Positions 1 to 5,603 of a stretch of DNA of 8,368 nt are shown here, one piece after another. The notes beneath the pieces were generated by a model. That model was not told the origin of the DNA and ran no database searches. It saw nothing but the letters and a program-made list of their open reading frames with translations. How positions within the stretch are numbered: the stretch's first letter is position 1; the number at the start of each line of letters is the position of its first letter. The position numbers and the translations under genes were made by a program. Location: assembly GCA_024763405.1 (NCBI GenBank), contig JANTFQ010000083.1, positions 1-8,368 on the forward strand. The letters are read 5' to 3'. Source of the DNA: Calditrichaceae bacterium (GTDB lineage Bacteria > Calditrichota > Calditrichia > Calditrichales > Calditrichaceae).

Positions 1-2
1 TG

Positions 3-317
3 GGCGAAGGCGTTGTGATTATGGACGGAGTGGTGATTAATTCCGGCTCCAAAATCGGCGCCTTTAGCATTGTTAATACCAATGCCTCCGTTGACCACGA
101 TTGTACCATCGAAGAATATGTGCACATCGCCCCGGGCGTCACCTTAAGCGGCAGCGTGTATGTACAGCGCTTTACATTAATAGGCACGGGAGCTGCAGTA
201 ATACAGGGCATTACCATCGGCGAGGGCTGCGTTATCGGAGCCGGCGCGGCTGTGATGCGCAACTGCAAGCCCAACGGATTGTATGTGGGTTCACCGGCGC
301 GCAGGTTTGGAAAATAA
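3..317 (+). CDS. NeuD/PglD/LegH-type left-handed beta-helix acyltransferase (3' part only)
   Basis: This is the C-terminal part of a sugar acyltransferase. The frame is open from the first bases of the window, so the true start lies upstream. The roughly 104 visible residues are hexapeptide-repeat sequence (recurring I-G-x4 and V-x-G units such as KIGAFS, TIGEGC and VIGAGA) and end in a typical YVGSPARRFGK tail. The VDHDC segment carries the His that in PglD/NeuD relatives is the catalytic base, next to the trimer interface that binds acetyl-CoA. Family members N-acetylate UDP- or GDP-4-amino-sugars (PglD, LegH) or O-acetylate sialic acid (NeuD). The substrate-recognising N-terminal Rossmann-like domain is outside the window, so these cannot be separated directly. 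The PtmE-like gene downstream favours a LegH role (inference). The stop is followed by a GxxExxY cassette rather than directly by neuC. Confidence 0.85.
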   Translation, partial: GEGVVIMDGVVINSGSKIGAFSIVNTNASVDHDCTIEEYVHIAPGVTLSGSVYVQRFTLIGTGAAVIQGITIGEGCVIGAGAAVMRNCKPNGLYVGSPARRFGK

Positions 318-339
318 TAGTATTGTTCCAGGTTGTTTC

Positions 340-368
340 CAGACGGGATTTACAGAATGGACCGGATT
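340..368 (+). repeat. Left arm of imperfect inverted repeat flanking the GxxExxY gene
   Basis: These 29 bases match the reverse complement of 808-836 at 22 of 29 positions without gaps, counted by eye. The shared blocks are CAGAC at the outer end, GGAT, ACA, and ACCGGATT at the inner end. The arm lies 22 bases after the acyltransferase stop and about 30 bases before the apparent original start of the GxxExxY gene. No target-site duplication is visible in the flanks. Confidence 0.55.
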
Positions 369-383
369 AAATCATTAGAATAC

Positions 384-387
384 AGGA
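384..387 (+). promoter_or_regulatory. Shine-Dalgarno-like AGGA before the interrupted ATG of the GxxExxY gene
   Basis: AGGA lies 10 bases before ATG 398-400. That ATG opens the short frame M-K-Y-E followed by TAA at 410-412, in frame with the GxxExxY gene. No similar site sits in front of the TTG at 413, so this signal marks the probable original start. Weak evidence, based on spacing and sequence only. Confidence 0.35.
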
Positions 388-412
388 CGTTTTTCCAATG
401 AAATATGAATAA

Positions 413-817
413 TTGACGAAAAATATCATTGGCTGTGCTTACCGCGTTTATAACACGATGGGATTTGGTTTTCTGGAATCTGTTTACGAAAAGTGTTTGC
501 TCATAGAGTTGAAGAAAGCCGGTTTAAATGCGCAAGCTCAACAGCCCATAACCGTATATTACAATGGCGCTATTGTCGGCGAATTTATTGCAGATGTAAT
601 AGTGGAAAATGAAGTGATTTTAGAATTAAAATCCGTACGCAACTTAACGGTTTCCCACGAAGTCCAATTAGTGAATTATCTAACGGCGACCTGTAAAGAT
701 GTGGGCCTGTTAATCAACTTTGGCGAGAAAAAAGTGGAAATAAAACGCAAGGTACGAGTGCTTCCCAAAGATTCACCAAAACAAAATAAAGATAAACAGG
801 ATAGTAAAATCCGGTGA
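413..817 (+). CDS. GxxExxY protein (PD-(D/E)xK-nuclease-like fold), start region damaged or re-initiated
   Basis: This small protein belongs to the GxxExxY family, which is widespread and of unknown cellular role. The diagnostic motif is at residues 19-25 (GFLESVY, numbered from the TTG at 413). A nuclease-like D...E-L-K pattern follows: D61 in the FIADVIVE strand, then E71 and K73 in ILELKS. HEVQLVNYL and DVGLLINFG segments typical of the family come next. The body is intact to about residue 119 (VRVLPKD). The last 15 or so residues are low-complexity and run into the right flanking repeat. Relatives usually begin M-K-Y-E-x-L-T. Here ATG 398 gives M-K-Y-E, then TAA at 410-412, then TTG-ACG reading L-T in the same frame. 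One base change (for example GAA to TAA) would explain it. Either translation restarts at the TTG directly after the stop, or the gene is a very recent pseudogene. It has no evident link to the sugar pathway. Confidence 0.8.
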   Translation: MTKNIIGCAYRVYNTMGFGFLESVYEKCLLIELKKAGLNAQAQQPITVYYNGAIVGEFIADVIVENEVILELKSVRNLTVSHEVQLVNYLTATCKDVGLLINFGEKKVEIKRKVRVLPKDSPKQNKDKQDSKIR

Positions 818-836
818 ATCATGTTTATCCTGTCTG
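808..836 (-). repeat. Right arm of imperfect inverted repeat flanking the GxxExxY gene
   Basis: On the minus strand this arm matches 340-368 at 22 of 29 positions. It overlaps the last codons and the TGA stop (815-817) of the GxxExxY gene, so the protein's C-terminal tail is partly encoded by the repeat. A short local inverted repeat, ACAGGATA at 796-803 against TATCCTGT at 826-833, shares part of it. Confidence 0.55.
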
Positions 837-878
837 AGTTAAAAGCTGAATCGTTACAAATTTGACGGAAACAGAAAA

Positions 879-2021
879 TTGAAAACAATTGCATTTTTTA
901 CTACGGCTCGGGCGGAATTTGGTATTCTTTCCGCATTGATTAAAAAAGTCGATCGGGATACCGACTTGGATTATCGCTTGTTTGCGGGGGGTATGCATTT
1001 GGCGCCGGAGTTTGGCAACACGATTCGGGAAATCCGCGACAGAGGTTTTCACGTTACGGATACGTTTGATTTTTTATTACAAGGCGATCAGCCGCGCGTA
1101 TTGGCCGAGTCTGTCGGTATTGCCGTTAAAGAAGTCGCCCGAATCTTTAATGATTATGATTTTGACATAGCCTGTTTGTTGGGCGACCGTTTTGAACTAT
1201 TGGCCATCGTTACCAACGCCCTTTTATTCAGCAAGCCGATCATTCATATTCACGGCGGCGAGTCCACCAAAGGCGCTATTGACGATCAGGTGCGCAATAT
1301 GATCACCAAGGCCGCACATGTGCATTTTACGAGCTGCGCCGAGTACGCCGAAAATCTTCTTAAGATGGGCGAAAGCCCGCAGCGCGTGTTTAATACCGGC
1401 GCGTTGGCCATCGATAACATCCGTCAATTGGATAAAATTCCGCAGGAAGCATTATTTAAAGAATTAGGTTTGCAAAAAGATAAGCCGACGGTTTTGGCTA
1501 CCTACCATCCGGTAACGCTGGAATCAAACATATCGCCGTTGCAGCAAATACGCAATCTTTTCACCGCTTTAAGGGCCTTTGATTTTCAAATAATCTTTAC
1601 CGCTCCCAATATGGACCGGGGATACCGGGAGATCATGGATGAAATTCAAACGCAAGTTGCCAATGCCGCTGATTACCGTTATATCGAATCATTGGGTATG
1701 CGCCGTTATTTTAGCTTGCTGCCACATTGCCGTTTTGTTATAGGAAACTCGTCCAGTGGTTTGATTGAAGTACCCTATTTCAAAATTCCCACGGTTAATA
1801 TTGGCGACCGGCAAAAAGGACGCATCCGTCACCAGAGCGTCATTGATACGGATTATTCGGTAGAATCCATTAAACAAGGCATTGAAACGGCCATGTCGGC
1901 GGAGTTTAGGCAGAAGCTAAAAAACATGCCCTTTAAATTCGGCGACGGGCAGGCAGCGCAAAAGATGGTGGACATCATCAAATCAATTGAGCTGAATCAG
2001 GATTTTATGAGGAAGGAATAA
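879..2021 (+). CDS. neuC: Hydrolysing sugar-nucleotide 2-epimerase (NeuC/LegG)
   Basis: This 380-residue protein is full length for the NeuC family of cytoplasmic GT-B-fold hydrolysing 2-epimerases. They release the nucleotide and invert C2: UDP-GlcNAc gives ManNAc (NeuC), or a GDP/UDP-2,4-diacetamido-trideoxyglucose gives the manno sugar (LegG). Visible motifs are TARAEFG (residues 9-15), GDRFE with D103, IHGGES (124-129, E128), ATYHP with H210, and GNSSSGLIE (289-297), a nucleotide-binding loop. By analogy with WecB, D103, E128 and H210 are likely active-site positions. The start is TTG at 879. It places the KTIAFFTTARAEFG strand at the extreme N-terminus as in relatives, and the next in-frame ATG would remove that strand. 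The ribosome-binding site is weak. neuB follows after a 382-base repeat-bearing gap. The motifs do not separate NeuC from LegG; the context favours LegG. Confidence 0.93.
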   Translation: MKTIAFFTTARAEFGILSALIKKVDRDTDLDYRLFAGGMHLAPEFGNTIREIRDRGFHVTDTFDFLLQGDQPRVLAESVGIAVKEVARIFNDYDFDIACLLGDRFELLAIVTNALLFSKPIIHIHGGESTKGAIDDQVRNMITKAAHVHFTSCAEYAENLLKMGESPQRVFNTGALAIDNIRQLDKIPQEALFKELGLQKDKPTVLATYHPVTLESNISPLQQIRNLFTALRAFDFQIIFTAPNMDRGYREIMDEIQTQVANAADYRYIESLGMRRYFSLLPHCRFVIGNSSSGLIEVPYFKIPTVNIGDRQKGRIRHQSVIDTDYSVESIKQGIETAMSAEFRQKLKNMPFKFGDGQAAQKMVDIIKSIELNQDFMRKE

Positions 2022-2125
2022 AAAGGGGCTGTTGAATAAGTACTGAAATTGATGAAATAGATAAATGGATTAATACCGAAGCAGCTAAAAATAATCTGTA
2101 AAAATTATTTTTGGTTAGCGACATT

Positions 2126-2251
2126 CAGGAAAAATCGTTAGAAATTATAGTGAACGAAACGTCTAAAATTCTTACTGTTTGAGTTCCGACAAGTCGGAAC
2201 GAGTTTAAGAATTTTAGTGAAGTGAGCTATTGAATTTCAAGATTTTTCCTG
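2126..2251. repeat. Nested foldback: four concentric inverted repeats
   Basis: The outer arms 2126-2136 (CAGGAAAAATC) and 2241-2251 are perfect complements over 11 bases. Inside them GAAATT and ATAG (2141-2150) pair with CTAT and AATTTC (2227-2238) with a two-base bulge. Next, CTAAAATTCTTA (2163-2174) pairs perfectly with 2206-2217 over 12 bases. At the tip GTTCCGAC (2183-2190) faces GTCGGAAC (2193-2200). All are collinear, so DNA or RNA could fold into one long imperfect stem. There is no T-run after it, which argues against a simple intrinsic terminator. It looks like a REP/MITE-type palindromic element, or an RNA structure between two operon genes. Confidence 0.75.
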
Positions 2252-2268
2252 TAAGTCTTGATTTTTTG

Positions 2269-2294
2269 GTTCTTTTTCATCAAGGAAAAAGAAC
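2269..2294. repeat. Perfect 10-bp hairpin with 6-base loop
   Basis: GTTCTTTTTC (2269-2278) and GAAAAAGAAC (2285-2294) are exact complements around the loop ATCAAG. No poly-T tract follows on either strand, so a terminator call is not supported. It sits just outside the larger foldback and may belong to the same element. Confidence 0.65.
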
Positions 2295-2403
2295 ATTTAA
2301 TTCAACATATTGGAATAAAAAAGTAGTGGTTAGCTTAATCAGAAAGGAATATAGTTATTTTTTTCTGCAATATATCAGGTTAATAAGTTAAAAGGTTCTT
2401 TCG

Positions 2404-3423
2404 ATGGACAACAAAGAGTTCAATAATATTTTCATCATCGCCGAAGCGGGCGTTAACCATAACGGCGATATCAAACTGGCCTTTAAGCTGGTGGACGCCG
2501 CTGCAGAAGCCGGAGCCGACGCGGTAAAATTTCAGTCTTTCAAAGCGTCTGCGCTGGTAACCAAAACCGCTGCCAAAGCGGAATACCAGAAGGAACTGAC
2601 CGGAGCCCGGGAATCGCAATTGGATATGATTAAACGGTTGGAATTAAGCGAAGACCAGCAAAGGGAACTGTTTACTTACTGCCGGAGCAAGGGGATTCAG
2701 TTTTTATCCAGCGCCTTTGACCAGAAGAGCGCTGAATTTTTAAATATGCTGGGACTGGAAATCTTCAAGATTCCTTCCGGTGAGATTACCAATCTGCCTT
2801 ATCTGAGAACCATCGGCCGATTCGGCAAAAAAGTAATTCTCTCCACCGGTATGTCCACCTTAGGCGAAGTGGAAACAGCCATCGATATTTTGGTACAGTC
2901 CGGCACAAAGCGTGAGCATATTACCTTGCTGCATTGTACGTCCGAGTATCCCGCGCCTTTTGACGAAGTTAATTTGCAGGCTATGCTGTCGCTAAAAAAT
3001 GCCTTCAAATTACCGGTGGGTTACTCCGACCATACGAAAGGGATTGAGATCCCAATCGCCGCCGCCGCACTGGGGGCGCAGGTCATCGAAAAGCATTTTA
3101 CTTTGAACAGGGAATTGCCCGGTCCGGATCATAAAGCGTCGCTTGAACCGGACGAATTGCAGAATATGGTAACGGCGATTCGTCACGTGCAACAGGCTCT
3201 GGGCAACGGCGTTAAATGTCCGTCAGCGGCTGAGCTGAAAAACAGGGAGGTGGTGCGCAAAAGCATTGTCGCCAAACAAGCAATTAAAAAGGGCGAAGTG
3301 TTCACGGTTCATAACATTACCGTAAAACGTCCGGGCAATGGTCTTACGCCCCTGCGCTGGGATGAGACGCTGGGCCGGATCGCTTCGCGTGATTTTGCGG
3401 AAGATGAATTGATTGAATGGTAA
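2404..3423 (+). CDS. neuB: Nonulosonic acid synthase (NeuB/LegI)
   Basis: This cytoplasmic synthase condenses phosphoenolpyruvate with ManNAc (NeuB) or 2,4-diacetamido-2,4,6-trideoxymannose (LegI) to form the nine-carbon acid. It has 339 residues, normal for the family. A TIM-barrel NeuB domain spans about 12-255, and a C-terminal antifreeze-like SAF domain about 280-339. Motifs are AEAGVNHNG (13-21), KFQ, PSGEI, STGMS, HCTSEYPAP, GYSDHT with H210, EKHF with H231, GPDHKASL, and KRPGNG with R309. The two His are 21 apart, as are metal ligands H215/H236 of meningococcal NeuB. R309 sits at the same offset as R314, which reaches across the dimer to the substrate. GPDHKASL argues against a pseudaminate synthase (PseI). 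The ATG at 2404 places the first barrel strand correctly. Neu5Ac and legionaminate synthases are not separable by eye. Confidence 0.95.
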   Translation: MDNKEFNNIFIIAEAGVNHNGDIKLAFKLVDAAAEAGADAVKFQSFKASALVTKTAAKAEYQKELTGARESQLDMIKRLELSEDQQRELFTYCRSKGIQFLSSAFDQKSAEFLNMLGLEIFKIPSGEITNLPYLRTIGRFGKKVILSTGMSTLGEVETAIDILVQSGTKREHITLLHCTSEYPAPFDEVNLQAMLSLKNAFKLPVGYSDHTKGIEIPIAAAALGAQVIEKHFTLNRELPGPDHKASLEPDELQNMVTAIRHVQQALGNGVKCPSAAELKNREVVRKSIVAKQAIKKGEVFTVHNITVKRPGNGLTPLRWDETLGRIASRDFAEDELIEW

Positions 3424-3548
3424 AAAAACGGTTCGATGGTTTTGTTTAACATACTGGGCACTCGGAATGGGGAACTTTTTCTTGATTCCCAGTTCCAGGT
3501 TCCCAATCAAAAACGCGATTATTCTTGTAGGTTAGCATAGGGAATTAC
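3424..3548. other. Short noncoding gap with small G/C-rich repeats between neuB and neuA
   Basis: No gene is visible. GGGAAC (3470-3475) and GTTCCC (3499-3504) are an inverted pair, and TTCCCA recurs directly at 3486-3491 and 3500-3505. The pieces resemble degenerate GGGAAC/GTTCCC interspersed repeats, but they are too short to call an element with confidence. Confidence 0.35.
3539..3543 (+). promoter_or_regulatory. Ribosome-binding site of neuA
   Basis: AGGGA lies five bases before ATG 3549. It is one of the better Shine-Dalgarno matches in the window and supports that start. Confidence 0.5.
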
Positions 3549-4259
3549 ATGTACAACAATAAGAAAATATTAGCGCTCATTCCGGCGCGCGGCGGCAGCA
3601 AGGGACTACCCGGGAAAAATATCAAACTGATTGCCGGTAAACCGCTGTTGCACTGGACTATCGAAGCCGCTAAACAATGCTCCTGGCTGGATAAAATTGT
3701 GGTTTCAACCGAAGACCAGCGCATTGCCACCGCGGCCAGGGAAGCCGGAGCCGAAGTGCCCTTTCTGAGGCCGCAAGAACTGGCCGGAGATACGGTTAGC
3801 GGAATGGACGTCGTCATTCATGCCATCGAGTGGTTCGAAAACAAAGGCCAGCATTTCGATTTGCTGATTCTTTTGCAGCCCACGTCTCCATTGCGCACGA
3901 GCGTGGATATTGAGAATGCGATTAAACTTCTTTTTGAACGTCAGGCTAAAGCGGTGATCTCGGTCTGTGAAAACGAGCATCCGCCCTATTGGAGCAATAT
4001 TCTGCCGGACGATTTGTCCATGAAAAATTTTATCGATCACAGTGCTCTGAAGAACCGTCAGGACTTACCGGTTTTTTACCGCCTGAACGGCGCTATCTAT
4101 TTAAGCGATATAGATTATCTGAAAAAACAAAGGGGCTTCTGGGGCGACGACACATACGCCTATATTATGCCCCGCGAGCGCTCGGTGGATATTGATTCCT
4201 TGCTGGATTTTAAACTGGCGGAAATTCTTTTGCGGGAACAACAAAACAGTGAAGGATAA
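3549..4259 (+). CDS. neuA: CMP-nonulosonate cytidylyltransferase (NeuA/LegF)
   Basis: This cytoplasmic enzyme transfers CMP from CTP to the nonulosonic acid made by NeuB, giving the donor used by the glycan transferase. At 236 residues it is a single-domain form without a C-terminal esterase. The CTP-binding loop IPARGGSKGLPGKN is at residues 11-24. VVSTED follows, then LLQPTSPLR (108-116), RQDLPVFYRLNGAIYL in the sugar-acid-binding region, and ERSVDIDSLLDF. D214 and D216 of VDID correspond to the metal-binding pair D209/D211 of meningococcal CMP-sialate synthetase. The ATG at 3549 has an AGGGA site five bases upstream. The stop is five bases before ptmE, so the two are almost certainly co-transcribed. 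The family accepts Neu5Ac or legionaminate; the sequence alone does not decide. Confidence 0.94.
   Translation: MYNNKKILALIPARGGSKGLPGKNIKLIAGKPLLHWTIEAAKQCSWLDKIVVSTEDQRIATAAREAGAEVPFLRPQELAGDTVSGMDVVIHAIEWFENKGQHFDLLILLQPTSPLRTSVDIENAIKLLFERQAKAVISVCENEHPPYWSNILPDDLSMKNFIDHSALKNRQDLPVFYRLNGAIYLSDIDYLKKQRGFWGDDTYAYIMPRERSVDIDSLLDFKLAEILLREQQNSEG
4251..4256 (+). promoter_or_regulatory. Ribosome-binding site of the ptmE-like gene, inside the neuA 3' end
   Basis: GAAGGA occupies the last codons of neuA, eight bases before ATG 4265. It supports the short five-base gap and translational coupling of the two genes. Confidence 0.55.
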
Positions 4260-4264
4260 GTTCA

Positions 4265-5326
4265 ATGGATTTTACTAAATTTATAATCAGGGACAACCTT
4301 TCCATTAAAGAAGCGATGCGCAGGATCGATCAGGGCGCCCGGCGCATTGTATTTGTGACCGACGCTCAAGGTCGCCTGTTAGGCTCGCTTTCCGATGGCG
4401 ACATTCGCCGGCATATTCTGAAAACCGGAAATATCGACGGCAACATTAACGGCGTATACAATACCAAACCTTTTGCCCTGAGCGGCGAGTATGATATGGA
4501 TGATATCCGGCCGGTTGTCATAAAAAATTCGTTCCGTGCCGTGCCGGTGGTGGACGACGAAAATAAAATTATCCATATTCTTTTTTGGGAAGATTTATTC
4601 GAAGACAAACTCTCCAAAAAATACGAACAAATTGATTTGCCGGTGGTGATTATGGCCGGCGGCGCCGGAACGCGCCTGGAACCGTTCACCAGAATCCTGC
4701 CCAAACCGCTCATTCCCATCGGCGAAAAAGCGATGATCGAAGTGATTATGGATGAATTTGCCCAATACGGCATGCATTCTTTTTATATCACTATTAATCA
4801 TAAAGGCAAAATGATCAAAGCCTTCTTTGAAGAAAATAAAAGCTATCAGAACATCCGCTTTGTGGAAGAGAATAAACCGTTGGGCACGGTCGGCTCGTTG
4901 CGCTATCTTAAAGATGAATTGACGTCGCCGTTTTTTGTAACCAACTGCGATATCCTGATAGACGAAGATTATGCTAAAATTTACCGTTTCCATAAAGACG
5001 GCGGCTATGATTTAACCTTAATCGCTGCCATGAAAAATTTTACCATTCCGTACGGTGTCTGCGAGCTGGAACAAGACGGGATGCTGAAACAGATCAGTGA
5101 GAAACCGGAGTACGATTTTTTGGTCAATACCGGCATGTATTTATTGGAGCCGGCGCTTTTGCCACTGATTCCCGCAGATTCCTATTACGATATCACAGAT
5201 TTAATCAAGGACATAAAAAATAATAATTATCGCATCGGCGTGTTTCCGGTTTCCGGCCATTCCTGGATCGACGTGGGGCAGTGGGAAGAATACAAAAAGG
5301 CCATTAAAAAATTTGAAGTGCTGTAA
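4265..5326 (+). CDS. ptmE: CBS-domain sugar-phosphate nucleotidyltransferase (PtmE-like)
   Basis: This 353-residue protein joins a pair of CBS motifs (about residues 8-60 and 65-118; SLSDGDIRRHIL and RAVPVVDDENKIIHIL) to a nucleotidyltransferase domain (about 125-353). The signature MAGGAGTRLEPFTRILPKP spans residues 130-148 with R137 and K147, and NCD with D229 is the likely metal-binding site. GVCELE and NTGMYLLEP are further features of sugar-1-phosphate nucleotidyltransferases. The CBS-CBS-NTP arrangement is that of Campylobacter PtmE, a glucosamine-1-phosphate guanylyltransferase that feeds GDP-sugars into legionaminic acid synthesis. The CBS pair probably binds an adenine nucleotide or another regulator. 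It follows neuA by five bases. The nucleotide and sugar specificity cannot be read from the sequence; other sugar-1-phosphates remain possible. Confidence 0.88.
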   Translation: MDFTKFIIRDNLSIKEAMRRIDQGARRIVFVTDAQGRLLGSLSDGDIRRHILKTGNIDGNINGVYNTKPFALSGEYDMDDIRPVVIKNSFRAVPVVDDENKIIHILFWEDLFEDKLSKKYEQIDLPVVIMAGGAGTRLEPFTRILPKPLIPIGEKAMIEVIMDEFAQYGMHSFYITINHKGKMIKAFFEENKSYQNIRFVEENKPLGTVGSLRYLKDELTSPFFVTNCDILIDEDYAKIYRFHKDGGYDLTLIAAMKNFTIPYGVCELEQDGMLKQISEKPEYDFLVNTGMYLLEPALLPLIPADSYYDITDLIKDIKNNNYRIGVFPVSGHSWIDVGQWEEYKKAIKKFEVL

Positions 5327-5603
5327 TGATTGTTGAAAAAATTGATTTTTAGTTAGGCTGAGCATATAAATAGCCGTTGAAATCCTTCGAACACGGCGTA
5401 GGGATTCAATGCTTTGAATCCCTAACAGATACATCGGCATGGTTTGTGGTTTTATTTTTTGAAAGAAAATTATCTGTGTTTTACCGTTTTGTGTTTCGGA
5501 ATTTTATTCATTAATAGGATTAGTGAAATAATTCTTGCGCTAAGTCGGGAGTTAAGAGATTTAAAGGAAAATTGGAAGTAATCATTTAATAATCTGGAAA
5601 TTA
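5327..5603. other. Noncoding gap between ptmE and the flippase gene
   Basis: These 277 bases carry no plausible gene. They hold a perfect palindrome (5399-5424) and neighbouring sequence that could pair alternatively with it. The remaining stretch to 5603 is AT-rich and could contain a promoter for the flippase and transferase genes, but no confident -35/-10 pair was found. Only a weak GGA lies before the flippase ATG. Confidence 0.45.
5399..5424. repeat. Perfect 11-bp palindrome with 4-base loop
   Basis: TAGGGATTCAA (5399-5409) and TTGAATCCCTA (5414-5424) are exact complements around TGCT. Upstream, TTGAAATCC (from about 5376) nearly duplicates the right arm and could pair with the left arm instead, giving two exclusive hairpins. 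GCCGT/ACGGC also encloses the upstream segment. No U-tract follows, so this looks REP-like rather than a classical intrinsic terminator. Confidence 0.7.

Larger units (their letters stand above)
2022..2403. other. AT-rich noncoding gap between neuC and neuB
   Basis: These 382 bases hold no convincing gene. They contain nested inverted repeats (2126-2251), a separate 10-bp hairpin (2269-2294), and a short pair TGTTGAAT (2030-2037) / ATTCAACA (2300-2307) that could mark the ends of a small foldback or MITE-like element. AAAGG at 2391-2395, eight bases before the neuB ATG, is a plausible ribosome-binding site. No promoter could be assigned with confidence. Confidence 0.6.

Noticed and set aside
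101..370. 89-residue plus-strand frame overlapping the acyltransferase end
   Set aside because: The real acyltransferase frame shows clear hexapeptide repeats; this one is Arg/His/Cys-rich out-of-frame sequence.
413..817. Toxin-antitoxin or restriction nuclease gene
   Set aside because: The nuclease-like D...ExK pattern is present, but there is no partner methylase or antitoxin gene, and the family has no established role of that kind.
340..836. CRISPR-like or tandem repeat array
   Set aside because: There are only two diverged arms in inverted orientation, with no regular spacing and no further copies nearby.
2269..2294. Intrinsic transcription terminator after neuC
   Set aside because: The hairpin is perfect but A/T-rich, and neither strand has a T-tract just after it.
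3705..4040. 111-residue minus-strand open frame inside neuA
   Set aside because: It is antisense to conserved NeuA motifs and shows no independent support.
4366..4773. 135-residue open frame on the minus strand within the ptmE-like gene
   Set aside because: It lies wholly opposite a strongly conserved gene, has no recognisable domain or start signal, and its composition is that of an antisense shadow.
5399..5424. Intrinsic terminator after the ptmE-like gene
   Set aside because: The stem is good, but the following bases (ACAGATACATC) contain no U-run.
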